Numbered from the stretch's first letter, positions 52,881 to 61,511 are shown. The stretch is DNA of 64,000 bases from Gemmatimonadota bacterium (GCA_003134685.1 PLCA01000013.1:1-64000); one strand, 5' to 3'. Program-made: numbers and translations. The notes: generated by a model from the letters alone, not told the origin.

Positions 52881-55391
52881 ATGAATCGGAAGTTTGCTGG
52901 AGTTGTTGGTACCCTTGTTCTTGCTATGTCGCTGCTGGCGATATTAGCGCCCCGCATGTTCGCGCAGGGTGTCGGAGAGAATCGAACGGACAGCGCGATC
53001 GCGGCTTCCGCGACAGGGACAGCGCAGGCCGTCCCCGTAGAGCACAAGGCAGGGGGTGAAGCGAACCTCATTATACCGGATCTCTCGCAGGTCAGTTTTC
53101 TGGGAGGAATCCACGGGCGATCGCTCCTCATGGGCGGACTCGTCATCTGCGGCCTCGGACTTCTTTTCGGGCTCGTGTTCTACAGCCAGCTCAAGCGCAT
53201 GGCAGTGCACGAATCGATGCGCGAGGTCTCAGAGCTGATTTACGAGACGTGCAAGACGTACCTGATCACGCAGGGGAAGTTCATTCTCATCCTCGAGATT
53301 TTCATCGGCTTCGTGATCCTGCTGTACTTCGGATTCCTGAGTCATCTGGCGCCATTAAAGGTTGCGATAATTCTGTTCTTCAGCCTCGTCGGCATCGCGG
53401 GCAGCTACGGCGTGGCCTGGTTCGGCATCAGGATCAACACGTTCGCGAATTCGCGAACGGCCTTCGCGAGTCTTCGCGGCAAGCCGTACCCGTGCTACTC
53501 GATTCCGCTCAAGGCGGGCATGAGCATCGGCATGCTGCTCATCAGCGTCGAGCTGGTGATCATGCTGTTCATCCTGCTCTTCATTCCCGGCGACTATGCG
53601 GGGCCGTGTTTCATCGGCTTCGCAATCGGTGAGTCGCTCGGCGCGGCGGCACTGCGCATCGCGGGCGGAATCTTCACCAAGATCGCGGACATCGGCGCCG
53701 ACCTGATGAAGATCGTCTTCAATGTGAAAGAAGACGATCCGCGGAACCCGGGCGTGATCGCGGATTGCACCGGCGACAACGCCGGAGACTCGGTCGGCCC
53801 GAGTGCCGACGGATTCGAGACCTACGGCGTGACAGGCGTAGCGCTCATCTCCTTCATTGTCCTCGCGGTGCGGGAGCCGTCGGTGCAGGTGCAGCTGCTG
53901 GTGTGGATCTTCGTGATGCGCATCATGATGGTGGTGGCGAGTGGACTCTCCTACCTGATCAATGAAGCGGTCGCGAGAGCGAGATATGCCAGCGCTGACG
54001 AAATGAACTACGAGTCGCCGCTGACCTCGCTCGTGTGGCTGACGTCGTTGCTCTCAGTTGCGCTAACGTATCTCGTCTCCTACCTGCTGTTGCCCGATCT
54101 CGGCGATGGCTCCCTTTGGTGGAAGCTCTCGACGGTGATCACCTGCGGCACGCTGGCGGGAGCAATCATCCCTGAGCTGGTGAAGGTGTTCACCTCGACG
54201 GAGTCACGTCACGTCAGGGAAATCGTGACGTCGTCGCGAGAGGGTGGAGCGTCGCTCAACATTCTGTCCGGACTCGTGGCCGGAGATTTCAGCGCGTACT
54301 GGATCGGGATGGCGATCATGTCGCTGATGGCGATCGGCTACCTCGTCAGCACCACCGGCTTTGGCACGCTGATGATCGCCCCAGCGGTGTTCGCGTTTGG
54401 TCTTGTTGCCTTCGGATTCCTGGGAATGGGCCCGGTCACCATCGCGGTCGATTCCTATGGTCCGGTTACAGACAATGCCCAATCGATATTCGAGCTATCG
54501 CAGATCGAGCAGGTGCCGGGCATCAAGCAGCAGCTAAAAACCGACTACGGTTTCGATCCCCAGTTCGAAAGGGCGAAGGATCTGCTCGAGGAGAATGACG
54601 GAGCCGGCAACACATTCAAGGCGACGGCCAAGCCTGTTCTCATCGGCACCGCAGTCGTGGGTGCGACCACGATGATCTTCTCGATCATTCTCGGACTTAC
54701 CCATGGGCTGCAGCCGGAGTTCATCGCCAACCTCTCCATCCTGCACCCGCCGTTCCTGCTCGGCTTGATCGCTGGTGGAGCGATGATCTACTGGTTCACG
54801 GGCGCATCGACGCAGGCGGTCACCACCGGCGCGTACCGGGCGGTCGAGTTCATCAAGGCCAACATCAATCTCGCGAGCTCCGCGAAAGCGTCGGTCGCGG
54901 ACAGCAAGAAGGTCGTCGAGATCTGCACCAAGTACGCGCAGCAGGGGATGTTCAACATCTTCCTGACGGTTTTCTTCGCGACGCTGGCCTTTGCGTTTGT
55001 CGAACCGTACTTCTTCATCGGGTATCTGATTTCGATCGCGCTATTCGGATTGTTCCAGGCAATCTTCATGGCCAACGCCGGCGGCGCGTGGGACAACGCG
55101 AAGAAAATCGTGGAAGTCGAGCTGAAGCAGAAAGGCACGCCGCTTCACGCCGCGACTGTGGTCGGTGACACGGTCGGCGATCCCTTCAAGGACACGTCTT
55201 CGGTAGCACTCAACCCGATAATCAAGTTCACGACGCTGTTCGGGCTGCTCGCGGTGGAGCTTGCCGTTTCGCTGACGGCGGACAAGGGTGCGACGCTGAC
55301 GCGGGTTCTGGCGGCGGTCTTCTTCCTCATCTCCGTGACGTTCGTGTGGCGGTCGTTCTACGCGATGCGCGTTAAGAGTGGCGAGGCTTAG
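52881..55391 (+). CDS. hppA: Membrane-bound proton-translocating pyrophosphatase, K+-independent type
   Basis: 836 aa with ~16 helices. It hydrolyses PPi and pumps H+ (or Na+). The substrate loop reads DIGADLMKIVFNVKEDDPRNPGVIAD and then CTGDNAGDSVGPSADGFE, a variant of the usual DNVGDNVGDCAGMAADLFE. The second loop has AVDSYGPVTDNAQSIFELSQ, and the C-terminal loop DTVGDPFKDTSS. GNTFKATAKP has Lys where K+-dependent enzymes have Ala (GNTTAA), pointing to the K+-independent class. The N-terminus has an extra signal-like helix ending APRMFAQG and a ~40 residue polar segment. Confidence 0.95.
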   Translation: MNRKFAGVVGTLVLAMSLLAILAPRMFAQGVGENRTDSAIAASATGTAQAVPVEHKAGGEANLIIPDLSQVSFLGGIHGRSLLMGGLVICGLGLLFGLVFYSQLKRMAVHESMREVSELIYETCKTYLITQGKFILILEIFIGFVILLYFGFLSHLAPLKVAIILFFSLVGIAGSYGVAWFGIRINTFANSRTAFASLRGKPYPCYSIPLKAGMSIGMLLISVELVIMLFILLFIPGDYAGPCFIGFAIGESLGAAALRIAGGIFTKIADIGADLMKIVFNVKEDDPRNPGVIADCTGDNAGDSVGPSADGFETYGVTGVALISFIVLAVREPSVQVQLLVWIFVMRIMMVVASGLSYLINEAVARARYASADEMNYESPLTSLVWLTSLLSVALTYLVSYLLLPDLGDGSLWWKLSTVITCGTLAGAIIPELVKVFTSTESRHVREIVTSSREGGASLNILSGLVAGDFSAYWIGMAIMSLMAIGYLVSTTGFGTLMIAPAVFAFGLVAFGFLGMGPVTIAVDSYGPVTDNAQSIFELSQIEQVPGIKQQLKTDYGFDPQFERAKDLLEENDGAGNTFKATAKPVLIGTAVVGATTMIFSIILGLTHGLQPEFIANLSILHPPFLLGLIAGGAMIYWFTGASTQAVTTGAYRAVEFIKANINLASSAKASVADSKKVVEICTKYAQQGMFNIFLTVFFATLAFAFVEPYFFIGYLISIALFGLFQAIFMANAGGAWDNAKKIVEVELKQKGTPLHAATVVGDTVGDPFKDTSSVALNPIIKFTTLFGLLAVELAVSLTADKGATLTRVLAAVFFLISVTFVWRSFYAMRVKSGEA

Positions 55392-55445
55392 GTTCTTCGA
55401 GTGACCACGCATCTTGGCCAGGCCTAACTTTTCCGAGTGACGATT

Positions 55446-55486
55446 TACCATGGTGGGCCGGCTGGCCCGCCATGGTAGAACTTTTT
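55446..55486 (+). terminator. Rho-independent terminator of hppA
   Basis: 14-bp stem TACCATGGTGGGCC / GGCCCGCCATGGTA with one G-T pair, a GGCT loop, then GAAC and five T. It ends only 10 bp before the start codon of the next permease, so that gene needs either readthrough or an unusual promoter position. Confidence 0.9.
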
Positions 55487-55496
55487 CCCACCTGAA

Positions 55497-57026
55497 ATGA
55501 TCCGATCACTGTTCGCGCGGAAGCCGATCGAAGCGCTTCTGGCAGAGGGTGAGAATCCAAACGGACTGAGAAGGGTCCTGGGCGCCGGCGATCTGATCAT
55601 GCTTGCGATCGGGGCGGTGATCGGCGCCGGCATCTTTGGCTCGATCGGTTCGGCGGCGGCGGGTCAGGTGGATGCCGCGGGTAACGTGATCCGCGTGGGA
55701 GCTGGTCCCGCTCTCGTAATTTCATTCCTGCTACTGGGCGCATGTTGCGGGCTTGCCGGTCTCTGCTACGCCGAGCTGGCTTCGATGATTCCGCAGGCGG
55801 GGAGCGCCTACGCGTACTCGTACGCAACACTCGGCGAGCTCGTCGCGTGGATCATCGGCTGGGATTTGATCCTGGAGTACGCGGTTGGGAACGTCGCTGT
55901 CGCGATCTCCTGGGGCGACTACTTCAAGTCGCTCGTCGGCGACTGGGTCTCCATACCGGTGTGGCTGACGACGGGTTACCGAACCGCGCTCCTGAGCTCC
56001 AATCCAGAAGTCCACGGCCTGCTGACGACGGCGCCGCACATTGCGGGAATTCCGATTCTCATCAACGTGCCGGCGTTCTCGATCGTCGCCCTGATCACGT
56101 GGCTGTTGATGCTCGGTGTGAGGGAGAGCGCTCGGGCGAACAACATCATGGTCGCGGTCAAGCTCGTAGTGCTCGCGCTTTTCATCATCATGGGATCGCA
56201 GCACATCAACACCGCGAACTACCATCCGTTCGCACCGAATGGCTTCACGGGGATCCATCAAGGCGCGGCGATCGTCTTCTTCGCGTACATCGGCTTCGAC
56301 GCGATCTCGACCGCCGCCGAGGAAACGAAGAATCCGCAGCGAAATCTTCCCATTGGCATTTTGGGGGGACTCGCGATTTGTACCGTGATCTACATCGTCA
56401 TCGGCTATGTGCTGACTGGCATGGTGCCATATCAGCAGCTCGGATCGGCCGCGGATCCGCTGGCGTTTGCGCTCAAGGCGACTGGCATGACCAACATTGC
56501 CAAGATCGTGGCGCTGGGCGCCGTTTTTTCCATGGCTGCAGTGCTCCTTGTGTTCCAGTACGGACAACCGCGCATTTTCTTCGCGATGGCGCGCGACGGC
56601 CTGCTCCCGCACTGGGCCAGCAAGCTCCACGGGAAGTACAGGACGCCTTACATCACGACGATTCTCACCGGGGTCTTCGTAGCGTTCTGGTCTTTGATTG
56701 GCGATGCAGGTGAAACGTACGACCTCACGAACATCGGGACGCTGTTCGCTTTCGCGCTGGTCTGCACCGGCGTGATCGTGCTACGCTACACCGAGCCGGA
56801 GCGGCCACGTCCGTTCAGGGTGCCGTTCGTCAATTTCGTCGGAGTGGTAGGTGCGGGGCTCTGCCTCTTCGTGATGAGGGGATTGCCGCACCTGGCGTGG
56901 GTCAGATTCGGGTGGTGGCTCGCGATCGGTCTCGTGCTGTACGTTTTATACGGTTACGGTCACTCGACTCTAAGGCGGAGCAGGCCGCCGGTGCCGATCG
57001 AGCCGCCGCCGCCGATCAAGCGATGA
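55497..57026 (+). CDS. APC-superfamily cationic amino acid permease
   Basis: 509 aa, about twelve to fourteen helices. The helix 1 motif MLAIGAVIGAGIFGSIGSAAAG, YAELASMIPQAGSAYAYSYATLGELVAWIIGWDLILEY and FFAYIGFDAISTAAEETKNPQRNLP are hallmarks of the CAT (YhdG/RocE-like) amino acid transporters. Start ATG 55497 lacks a clear ribosome site and sits 10 bp after the hppA terminator. Substrate inferred only at class level. Confidence 0.93.
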   Translation: MIRSLFARKPIEALLAEGENPNGLRRVLGAGDLIMLAIGAVIGAGIFGSIGSAAAGQVDAAGNVIRVGAGPALVISFLLLGACCGLAGLCYAELASMIPQAGSAYAYSYATLGELVAWIIGWDLILEYAVGNVAVAISWGDYFKSLVGDWVSIPVWLTTGYRTALLSSNPEVHGLLTTAPHIAGIPILINVPAFSIVALITWLLMLGVRESARANNIMVAVKLVVLALFIIMGSQHINTANYHPFAPNGFTGIHQGAAIVFFAYIGFDAISTAAEETKNPQRNLPIGILGGLAICTVIYIVIGYVLTGMVPYQQLGSAADPLAFALKATGMTNIAKIVALGAVFSMAAVLLVFQYGQPRIFFAMARDGLLPHWASKLHGKYRTPYITTILTGVFVAFWSLIGDAGETYDLTNIGTLFAFALVCTGVIVLRYTEPERPRPFRVPFVNFVGVVGAGLCLFVMRGLPHLAWVRFGWWLAIGLVLYVLYGYGHSTLRRSRPPVPIEPPPPIKR

Positions 57027-57046
57027 CGATCGACTAAGAACTGCAT

Positions 57047-57145
57047 TGAAGGGGTGGAGGCGTCAGAGGCTCTGAACTGCAACTGAACGGGCGGGAGGCG
57101 CCAGTAGGCTCTGAACTGCAACTAAACGGGCGGGAGGCGTCAGAG
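57047..57145 (+). repeat. Direct repeats, 39-bp period, about 2.5 copies
   Basis: CTGAACTGCAACT recurs at 57072 and 57111, and GGGCGGGAGGCG follows each copy. The units are almost identical (G/A and small length changes). The last full copy also forms the left arm of the inverted repeat at 57114-57313. Confidence 0.85.
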
Positions 57146-57313
57146 GCGTAGTCGCCAGTGATTCAGTTCACAACGCCCGGACTTGCTTCAGTGGCGGGCG
57201 AGGGACTGAACTCGCGTGCCTGTGCCACGAACCGCGCCAATACCGTCTGGGCGTTGTGAACTAACGAACTCGTAACTCTACTTCTGACGCCTCCCGCCCG
57301 TTCAGTTGCAGTT
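57114..57313. repeat. 200-bp nested inverted-repeat element (MITE-like)
   Basis: The outer arms (57114-57145 and 57282-57313) match over about 32 bp with one or two differences (AACTGCAACT, ACGGGCGGGAGGCG). The inner arms (57165-57182 and 57245-57262, AGTTCACAACGCCC) match over 18 bp with one difference. It has no coding capacity. It could be a miniature transposable element or an intergenic hairpin repeat family. Confidence 0.8.
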
Positions 57314-57347
57314 AGATCACCAATTCTCCCCGAGCGTAAATCAGGGC

Positions 57348-58661
57348 ATGATCTACAAGAATCTCAGACGAATCCCGCTGACAACCTGGATCATGATATC
57401 GATGGTCGTCGGCGTGCTCATCGGCACGTTCGCGCCAGCGTTCGCGATGAAGCTCAGTCCCGTGTCGACCGTGTTCCTGCGGATGATCAAGTCGATCATC
57501 GTCCCCCTCATTTTCGGAACGCTGGTCGTTGGAATCGCCGGGCATGGGGACGACATGAAGCGCGTGGGACGCCTCGCGCTCAAGTCGATCATCTACTTCG
57601 AGATCGTGACCACCCTGGCGCTCGTCATCGGGCTAGCCGCGGTCAACCTCGTACGTCCGGGGGTGGGTGTCACGCTCGCTGCGTCCGCCGAAGCCGGCAA
57701 GGAGCTCGCTCACAACACGCAGACAGGGACCGGATTCCTCGAGCATCTCGTCCCCACGAGCTTCTTCGACGCCGCGGCAAAGAACGAGATTCTGCAGGTG
57801 GTCTTCTTCGCCGTGATCTTCGCGGTGGCGTTGTCCAAGGTTCAGGGTCGCTCAAAGGAGATCGTTCTCGCCGGGTGCGAGGGTCTCGCCGACGTCATGT
57901 TCAAGTTTACGATGATCGTGATGCGCTTCGCCCCGTTCGGCATCGGCGCCGCGATCGCCGTGACGGTCGGACAGAGCGGGCTTGGCGTCCTCTTCAACCT
58001 GGGCAAGCTGATACTCACCCTGTACGGAGCCCTGCTCGTCTTCTTCCTCGCGGTGCTGTTGCCGGTGGCCGTGCTCTTCCGGGTGCCGCTCCGTCGATTC
58101 ATTCGCGCGGTGAGATCGCCCGCGCTCATAGCGTTCTCGACGACGTCTTCGGAGGCCGCTCTTCCACTAGCGATGCAGTCGATGGAGGCGATCGGAGTCC
58201 CGCGGCGCATAGTGGCGTTCGTGATGCCGACCGGATACTCCTTCAATCTCGACGGATCTACGCTCTACCTCGCTGTGGCGTCGGTTTTCGTGGCACAAGC
58301 GGCCGGTGTTCCGATGACGCTGACGACTCAGCTCTTCATGATGCTGACGCTCATGATCACCAGCAAAGGCGTCGCGGCAGTCCCACGCGCGTCGCTCGTG
58401 ATTCTTTCCGGAACTCTCACGACATTCGGGTTGCCGCTCGAGGGTGTGGCAATCATTCTGGGGGTCGATGCGCTGATGGACATGGCGCGCACCAGCACGA
58501 ATCTCATCGGCAACTGTCTGGCGACAGTCGTGATGGCTAGGTGGGAAGGTGAATTCGCCGAGCCGCAGCCCGAAGTGCTCCTCGCACAGGAAGGACTTCT
58601 TCCGATCGAAGCTGTGCCCCCGGCACCGCGGACTTCAGGCGCTGCTCCAACCGCTTTCTGA
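57348..58661 (+). CDS. Dicarboxylate/amino acid:cation symporter (DAACS/GltP family)
   Basis: 437 aa from ATG 57348. Eight-helix SDF fold with the hairpin motif FSTTSSEAALPLAMQ (equivalent of the serine-rich loop), MPTGYSFNLDGSTLYLAVASVFVAQA, and DALMDMARTSTNLIGNCLATVV with the substrate-binding Asp and Asn. It carries glutamate/aspartate or C4-dicarboxylates with H+ or Na+. Its 3' end overlaps the convergent kinase gene by 125 bp. Confidence 0.93.
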   Translation: MIYKNLRRIPLTTWIMISMVVGVLIGTFAPAFAMKLSPVSTVFLRMIKSIIVPLIFGTLVVGIAGHGDDMKRVGRLALKSIIYFEIVTTLALVIGLAAVNLVRPGVGVTLAASAEAGKELAHNTQTGTGFLEHLVPTSFFDAAAKNEILQVVFFAVIFAVALSKVQGRSKEIVLAGCEGLADVMFKFTMIVMRFAPFGIGAAIAVTVGQSGLGVLFNLGKLILTLYGALLVFFLAVLLPVAVLFRVPLRRFIRAVRSPALIAFSTTSSEAALPLAMQSMEAIGVPRRIVAFVMPTGYSFNLDGSTLYLAVASVFVAQAAGVPMTLTTQLFMMLTLMITSKGVAAVPRASLVILSGTLTTFGLPLEGVAIILGVDALMDMARTSTNLIGNCLATVVMARWEGEFAEPQPEVLLAQEGLLPIEAVPPAPRTSGAAPTAF

Positions 58662-59469
58662 GCGGCGAGCTGGCGTCCATCAGGCCACCGCTAAACGCCA
58701 CCGCAACCGCCGCACGCTCGTCCGTAAATAAATGGCGCGCCAGTGAGCGGATGTGTAGCACCAGCTCTTCGGCCGCCAGCGCGAGCAGGGCGTTGGCGCG
58801 GAGATCGCCCGCTGTGGCCGCGCCGAAAACTACCGGGACGAGTGAAGCAAACGTACGGGCATCGGCGGCCGCTGCCCACGGAATGAGATCCTCGACATCC
58901 TCGCATTGGGTGGCGGCCAGAATGGGGAAGAGAAGGGCAGTCGGCGGCTCGCGCCCGTCACTCGACGCCGCGACAATGCTCAGCGCACGCCTTCCGATCC
59001 AGCCACCGCTCCCCTCGTCGCCGAACGCAGGACCCCAGCCGCCACAGCGAACGATCTCTCCAGCCGGGCTCCGGCCGTAAGCGATGGAGCCGGTTCCCAC
59101 GACCAGGAGAATTCCCGGACGCTCGTCGAACGCATCATACATCGCGATCAGGCCGTCGGAATCGATGATGACTTCTTCCGCGAGCTCCTTCGAGTCGAGG
59201 GCGGAATGTAGCGCGCGACGCTCTTCGTCCCGACCGGTTCCGGCGACGCCGCAGTAAAGAACGCGAGGAAACACGGCGCCCGGCTGCGCGATCTCCGCGA
59301 GCGCGCGGGTTACAAGTTCCGCGATGACGTCGGCCGAGCGCTGAGCCTGTCCCGGCGTGACAGCTGACTTGGGCCCTTCGAGCGTGGCGAGAACCTCGCC
59401 CTCCGTCGTGCCAACGAGGACGCGGGTCTTCGATCCGCCTCCGTCAACGCCCACAACTATTTCATTCAA
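58537..59469 (-). CDS. BadF/BadG-family amino-sugar kinase (NagK/MurK-like)
   Basis: 310 aa. ASKHA-fold kinase: phosphate-1 loop VGVDGGGSKTRVLVG, phosphate-2 VGTGSIAYGR, and GWGPAFGDEGSGGWIGRRAL, which is the hallmark of N-acetylglucosamine/N-acetylmuramic acid kinases. It phosphorylates an incoming amino sugar. ATG overlaps the stop of the upstream symporter (ATGA), so uptake and phosphorylation are coupled. The C-terminal 41 codons overlap the DAACS gene on the other strand. Confidence 0.92.
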   Translation of the reverse strand: MNEIVVGVDGGGSKTRVLVGTTEGEVLATLEGPKSAVTPGQAQRSADVIAELVTRALAEIAQPGAVFPRVLYCGVAGTGRDEERRALHSALDSKELAEEVIIDSDGLIAMYDAFDERPGILLVVGTGSIAYGRSPAGEIVRCGGWGPAFGDEGSGGWIGRRALSIVAASSDGREPPTALLFPILAATQCEDVEDLIPWAAAADARTFASLVPVVFGAATAGDLRANALLALAAEELVLHIRSLARHLFTDERAAVAVAFSGGLMDASSPLRKRLEQRLKSAVPGAQLRSEEVLPVRGALRAAARRIHLPT

Positions 59470-60986
59470 TTCCAGCGATCTCCATCAGTCGGCGCGGGGT
59501 GTGTGAACGATGAAAGGATAGCGACTCCCATAGTGAACGACGTTCCGATCAGCACATACCAGGGAAATGCGATGTGCGAGATTGGTGTGAGTGCGTCTTT
59601 CATCGACGGAAATGTCAGCATCATCGGCTTCGCGAAGACCACGAAGCTCATCGCAATGATTCCTACCGCCATGCCGAGGATTGCATCACGCTGGATCGCC
59701 CGTCTCCACAACATGCCCAGAAAGAAGCCGCCGAGCAACGCACCGTATGTGAACGAGGCAATTGAGAGCGCGATGACGACGACCGGCGTGCCCTGCTGCT
59801 TGTACAGGAGCGCCGCGATCAAAAGTACAGCTCCCCAAAAAAGCGTAAACATCTTCGCCATCTTGAGCGTGCGTGGGTCCTCCGCAGTGCGGCCAGAGAG
59901 CGGCAAGTAGATGTCGTGGGTGGTTGATGCCGCCAGCGAATTCATCGCGCCGGAATGCGCGCTCATCGTCGCCGCGAGGACGGCCGCGACGATCAACCCT
60001 CGCAATCCCGCCGGCATCGAGTCGACGACGAAGGTGGGGAATATCGAGTCGGGAACTGCGAATGTCCGCGCCTGATAGAACGCGTACAAGCCGATTCCGA
60101 TAATAAGAAAGAGCGAAAACTGAAAGAAAACGGCGATGCCGCTGCCGATGAGCGCTTTGCGTGAGTCCTTGAGGCTCGAGGCCGCGAGCAACCGCTGCAC
60201 GATCACCTGGTCGGCACCGTGTGATGCCATCGAGAGGAACGCCCCGCCGATCAATCCAGCGAAGAGTGTGTACGGCTTGTCGAAGCCGAAGTAGACGTCG
60301 ATGACCCGCAACTTCCCGGCTGCGTGAGCCTGACCCAGAATCGCGCCCCATCCGCCGCTCACGCCCTTACCCAGCAGGTACACGGCCGAGAGCCCGCCGA
60401 GGAGATAGACGCTCGTCTGCAGCACGTCGGTCCACACAACGGCGCGCATGCCGCCGTGATAGGTGTAGATCAATGTCAGCGCGCCCAAAACCAGGATAGC
60501 TACGGGCATCACGTACTGCTGCGGCACCGACGGCCCGAGTATCAACGCGATCGGAATCGCGGTGGCGAACACGCGCACCGAGTCGGCAAACGCGCGGGTG
60601 ACCAGGAAGACGATCGAGGCAAAACGGCGCGTCCCGACGCCGAATCGCTTCTCGAGCAGGGCGTAGGCTGTGACGAGATCGCCCTGATAGTACCGTGGCA
60701 GCAGTGTATAGGCGACGACGATGCGCCCCAGCAGATAGCCCGCCGCGATCTGGAGGAAGCCGAGATTCGTGGTGTAGGCGAGGCCGGGGATGCTGATGAA
60801 GGTCAGCGCGCTCGTCTCCGTGGCCACAACCGAGAAGAGAACCGCCCACCACGGAATTGCGTGTCCCGCTACGAAGTAGTCTTTGGAGTCCTTCTGGTTG
60901 CGCCCCAGCCAAACGCCGAGAAGGGTGGTGCCGATCAGGTACGCGGCCAGTACAATAAAATCGAGGGCGGTGAAATTAGTCTTCAT
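59466..60986 (-). CDS. Sodium:solute symporter (SSS family), probably for an amino sugar
   Basis: 506 aa, about thirteen helices. TALDFIVLAAYLIGTTLLGVWLGRNQKDSKDYFVAGHAIPWWAVLFSVVATETSALTFISIPG is the SSS N-terminus; YTYHGGMRAVVWTDVLQTSVYLLGG and SAHSGAMNSLAASTTHDIY (sodium site region) follow. It overlaps the kinase gene as ATGA, so the substrate is likely N-acetylglucosamine or N-acetylmuramic acid. The ribosome site and start codon lie in a long perfect hairpin. Confidence 0.93.
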   Translation of the reverse strand: MKTNFTALDFIVLAAYLIGTTLLGVWLGRNQKDSKDYFVAGHAIPWWAVLFSVVATETSALTFISIPGLAYTTNLGFLQIAAGYLLGRIVVAYTLLPRYYQGDLVTAYALLEKRFGVGTRRFASIVFLVTRAFADSVRVFATAIPIALILGPSVPQQYVMPVAILVLGALTLIYTYHGGMRAVVWTDVLQTSVYLLGGLSAVYLLGKGVSGGWGAILGQAHAAGKLRVIDVYFGFDKPYTLFAGLIGGAFLSMASHGADQVIVQRLLAASSLKDSRKALIGSGIAVFFQFSLFLIIGIGLYAFYQARTFAVPDSIFPTFVVDSMPAGLRGLIVAAVLAATMSAHSGAMNSLAASTTHDIYLPLSGRTAEDPRTLKMAKMFTLFWGAVLLIAALLYKQQGTPVVVIALSIASFTYGALLGGFFLGMLWRRAIQRDAILGMAVGIIAMSFVVFAKPMMLTFPSMKDALTPISHIAFPWYVLIGTSFTMGVAILSSFTHPAPTDGDRWN

Positions 60987-61009
60987 TTCACCGCCCTCGA
61001 TTTGTACTG
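60948..61009 (-). promoter_or_regulatory. Long hairpin covering the ribosome site and start codon of the symporter
   Basis: Perfect 19-bp arms (60958-60976 and 60985-61003) with an 8-nt loop. They extend by another 8 bp (CAGTACAA) beyond a 4-nt bulge. On the minus-strand mRNA the 5' arm contains the GAGGGCGG ribosome site and the first bases of the ATG (60986), and the 3' arm is the first codons. A U-rich stretch follows the stem, so it could also end erpA transcripts. Confidence 0.8.
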
Positions 61010-61025
61010 CTGACCAGCAGCGACG

Positions 61026-61382
61026 CTACGCAGAGAATGAACTTCCGCAGCCGCACCCGCCGGTCGAATTCGGATTCTTGAACGTGAACCCCGAGCCTTG
61101 CATCGAGGTGACGTAGTCGATCGTGACTCCGTTCAGGTACTGCGCCGAGAACGGGTCGACGAACACGTTGAAGCCTTCGCGCGGGACGATGACGTCATCG
61201 TCAGCGGCGCGATCTTCAATGACCAGGCTGTACTTGAAGCCACTGCAGCCGCCCGGCTGCACGCTCACGCGAAGCCCACCCTGCTCGGCGGTGACGCCCT
61301 CGACGTCCATAAACTTCTTGACCTCGACGCCGGCGTTAGGCGTGACGTTGAGATCGATTTCAGGTTGCGACGAAACTGACAT
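61026..61382 (-). CDS. erpA: HesB/IscA/ErpA-type iron-sulfur cluster insertion protein
   Basis: 118 aa. The three conserved Cys are present: GGCSGFKYSLVIED and the C-terminal GGCGCGSSF. The A-type carrier fold reads VTPNAGVEVKKFM ... FVDPFSAQYLNGVTIDYV. It receives and delivers Fe-S clusters. It lies between two symporter genes with no iron-related neighbours, so it seems a housekeeping gene. 35-bp tandem repeats lie in its leader region. Confidence 0.95.
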   Translation of the reverse strand: MSVSSQPEIDLNVTPNAGVEVKKFMDVEGVTAEQGGLRVSVQPGGCSGFKYSLVIEDRAADDDVIVPREGFNVFVDPFSAQYLNGVTIDYVTSMQGSGFTFKNPNSTGGCGCGSSFSA

Positions 61383-61406
61383 TTATCCTCCGGTACTACA
61401 TGAAAT

Positions 61407-61511
61407 TTAGCATCAAACCTTCTACTCGTGGTAGAGTGTCGTTAGCATGGAACCGTCTACTCGTGGTAGAGTGTCGCTAGCATCAAACCGTCTACTCGTG
61501 GTAATGCGCCG
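61407..61511. repeat. Three tandem 35-bp repeats with internal dyad
   Basis: Units start at 61407, 61442 and 61477 (TTAGCATCAAACC-type), with only a few differences. A fourth decayed unit begins at the stop codon of the symporter at 61512. Each unit contains CTACTCGTGGTAG, a small dyad. They are directly abutted without spacers, so they are not CRISPR. They lie 25 bp upstream of the erpA start. Confidence 0.88.

Larger units (their letters stand above)
57027..57347. other. Repeat-rich intergenic region
   Basis: About 320 bp without a gene. It is made of about 2.5 direct copies of a 39-bp unit (57047-57145) followed by a nested inverted repeat that extends to 57313. The DAACS gene starts at 57348 with CAGGG upstream. 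No promoter was recognised. Confidence 0.7.

Noticed and set aside
51218-53146. 642-codon open frame antisense to the APC permease and hppA start
   Set aside because: It runs against two clearly coding genes, its protein is Arg/Asp/Gln-rich without recognisable motifs or helices, and it arises from the GC-rich codon pattern of the other strand.
60324-61013. 229-codon plus-strand frame over the SSS symporter
   Set aside because: Antisense shadow of a clearly coding symporter; protein is Arg/Asp-rich and featureless.
61407-61511. Possible CRISPR array
   Set aside because: The 35-bp units are directly abutted with no spacers and no cas genes are nearby.
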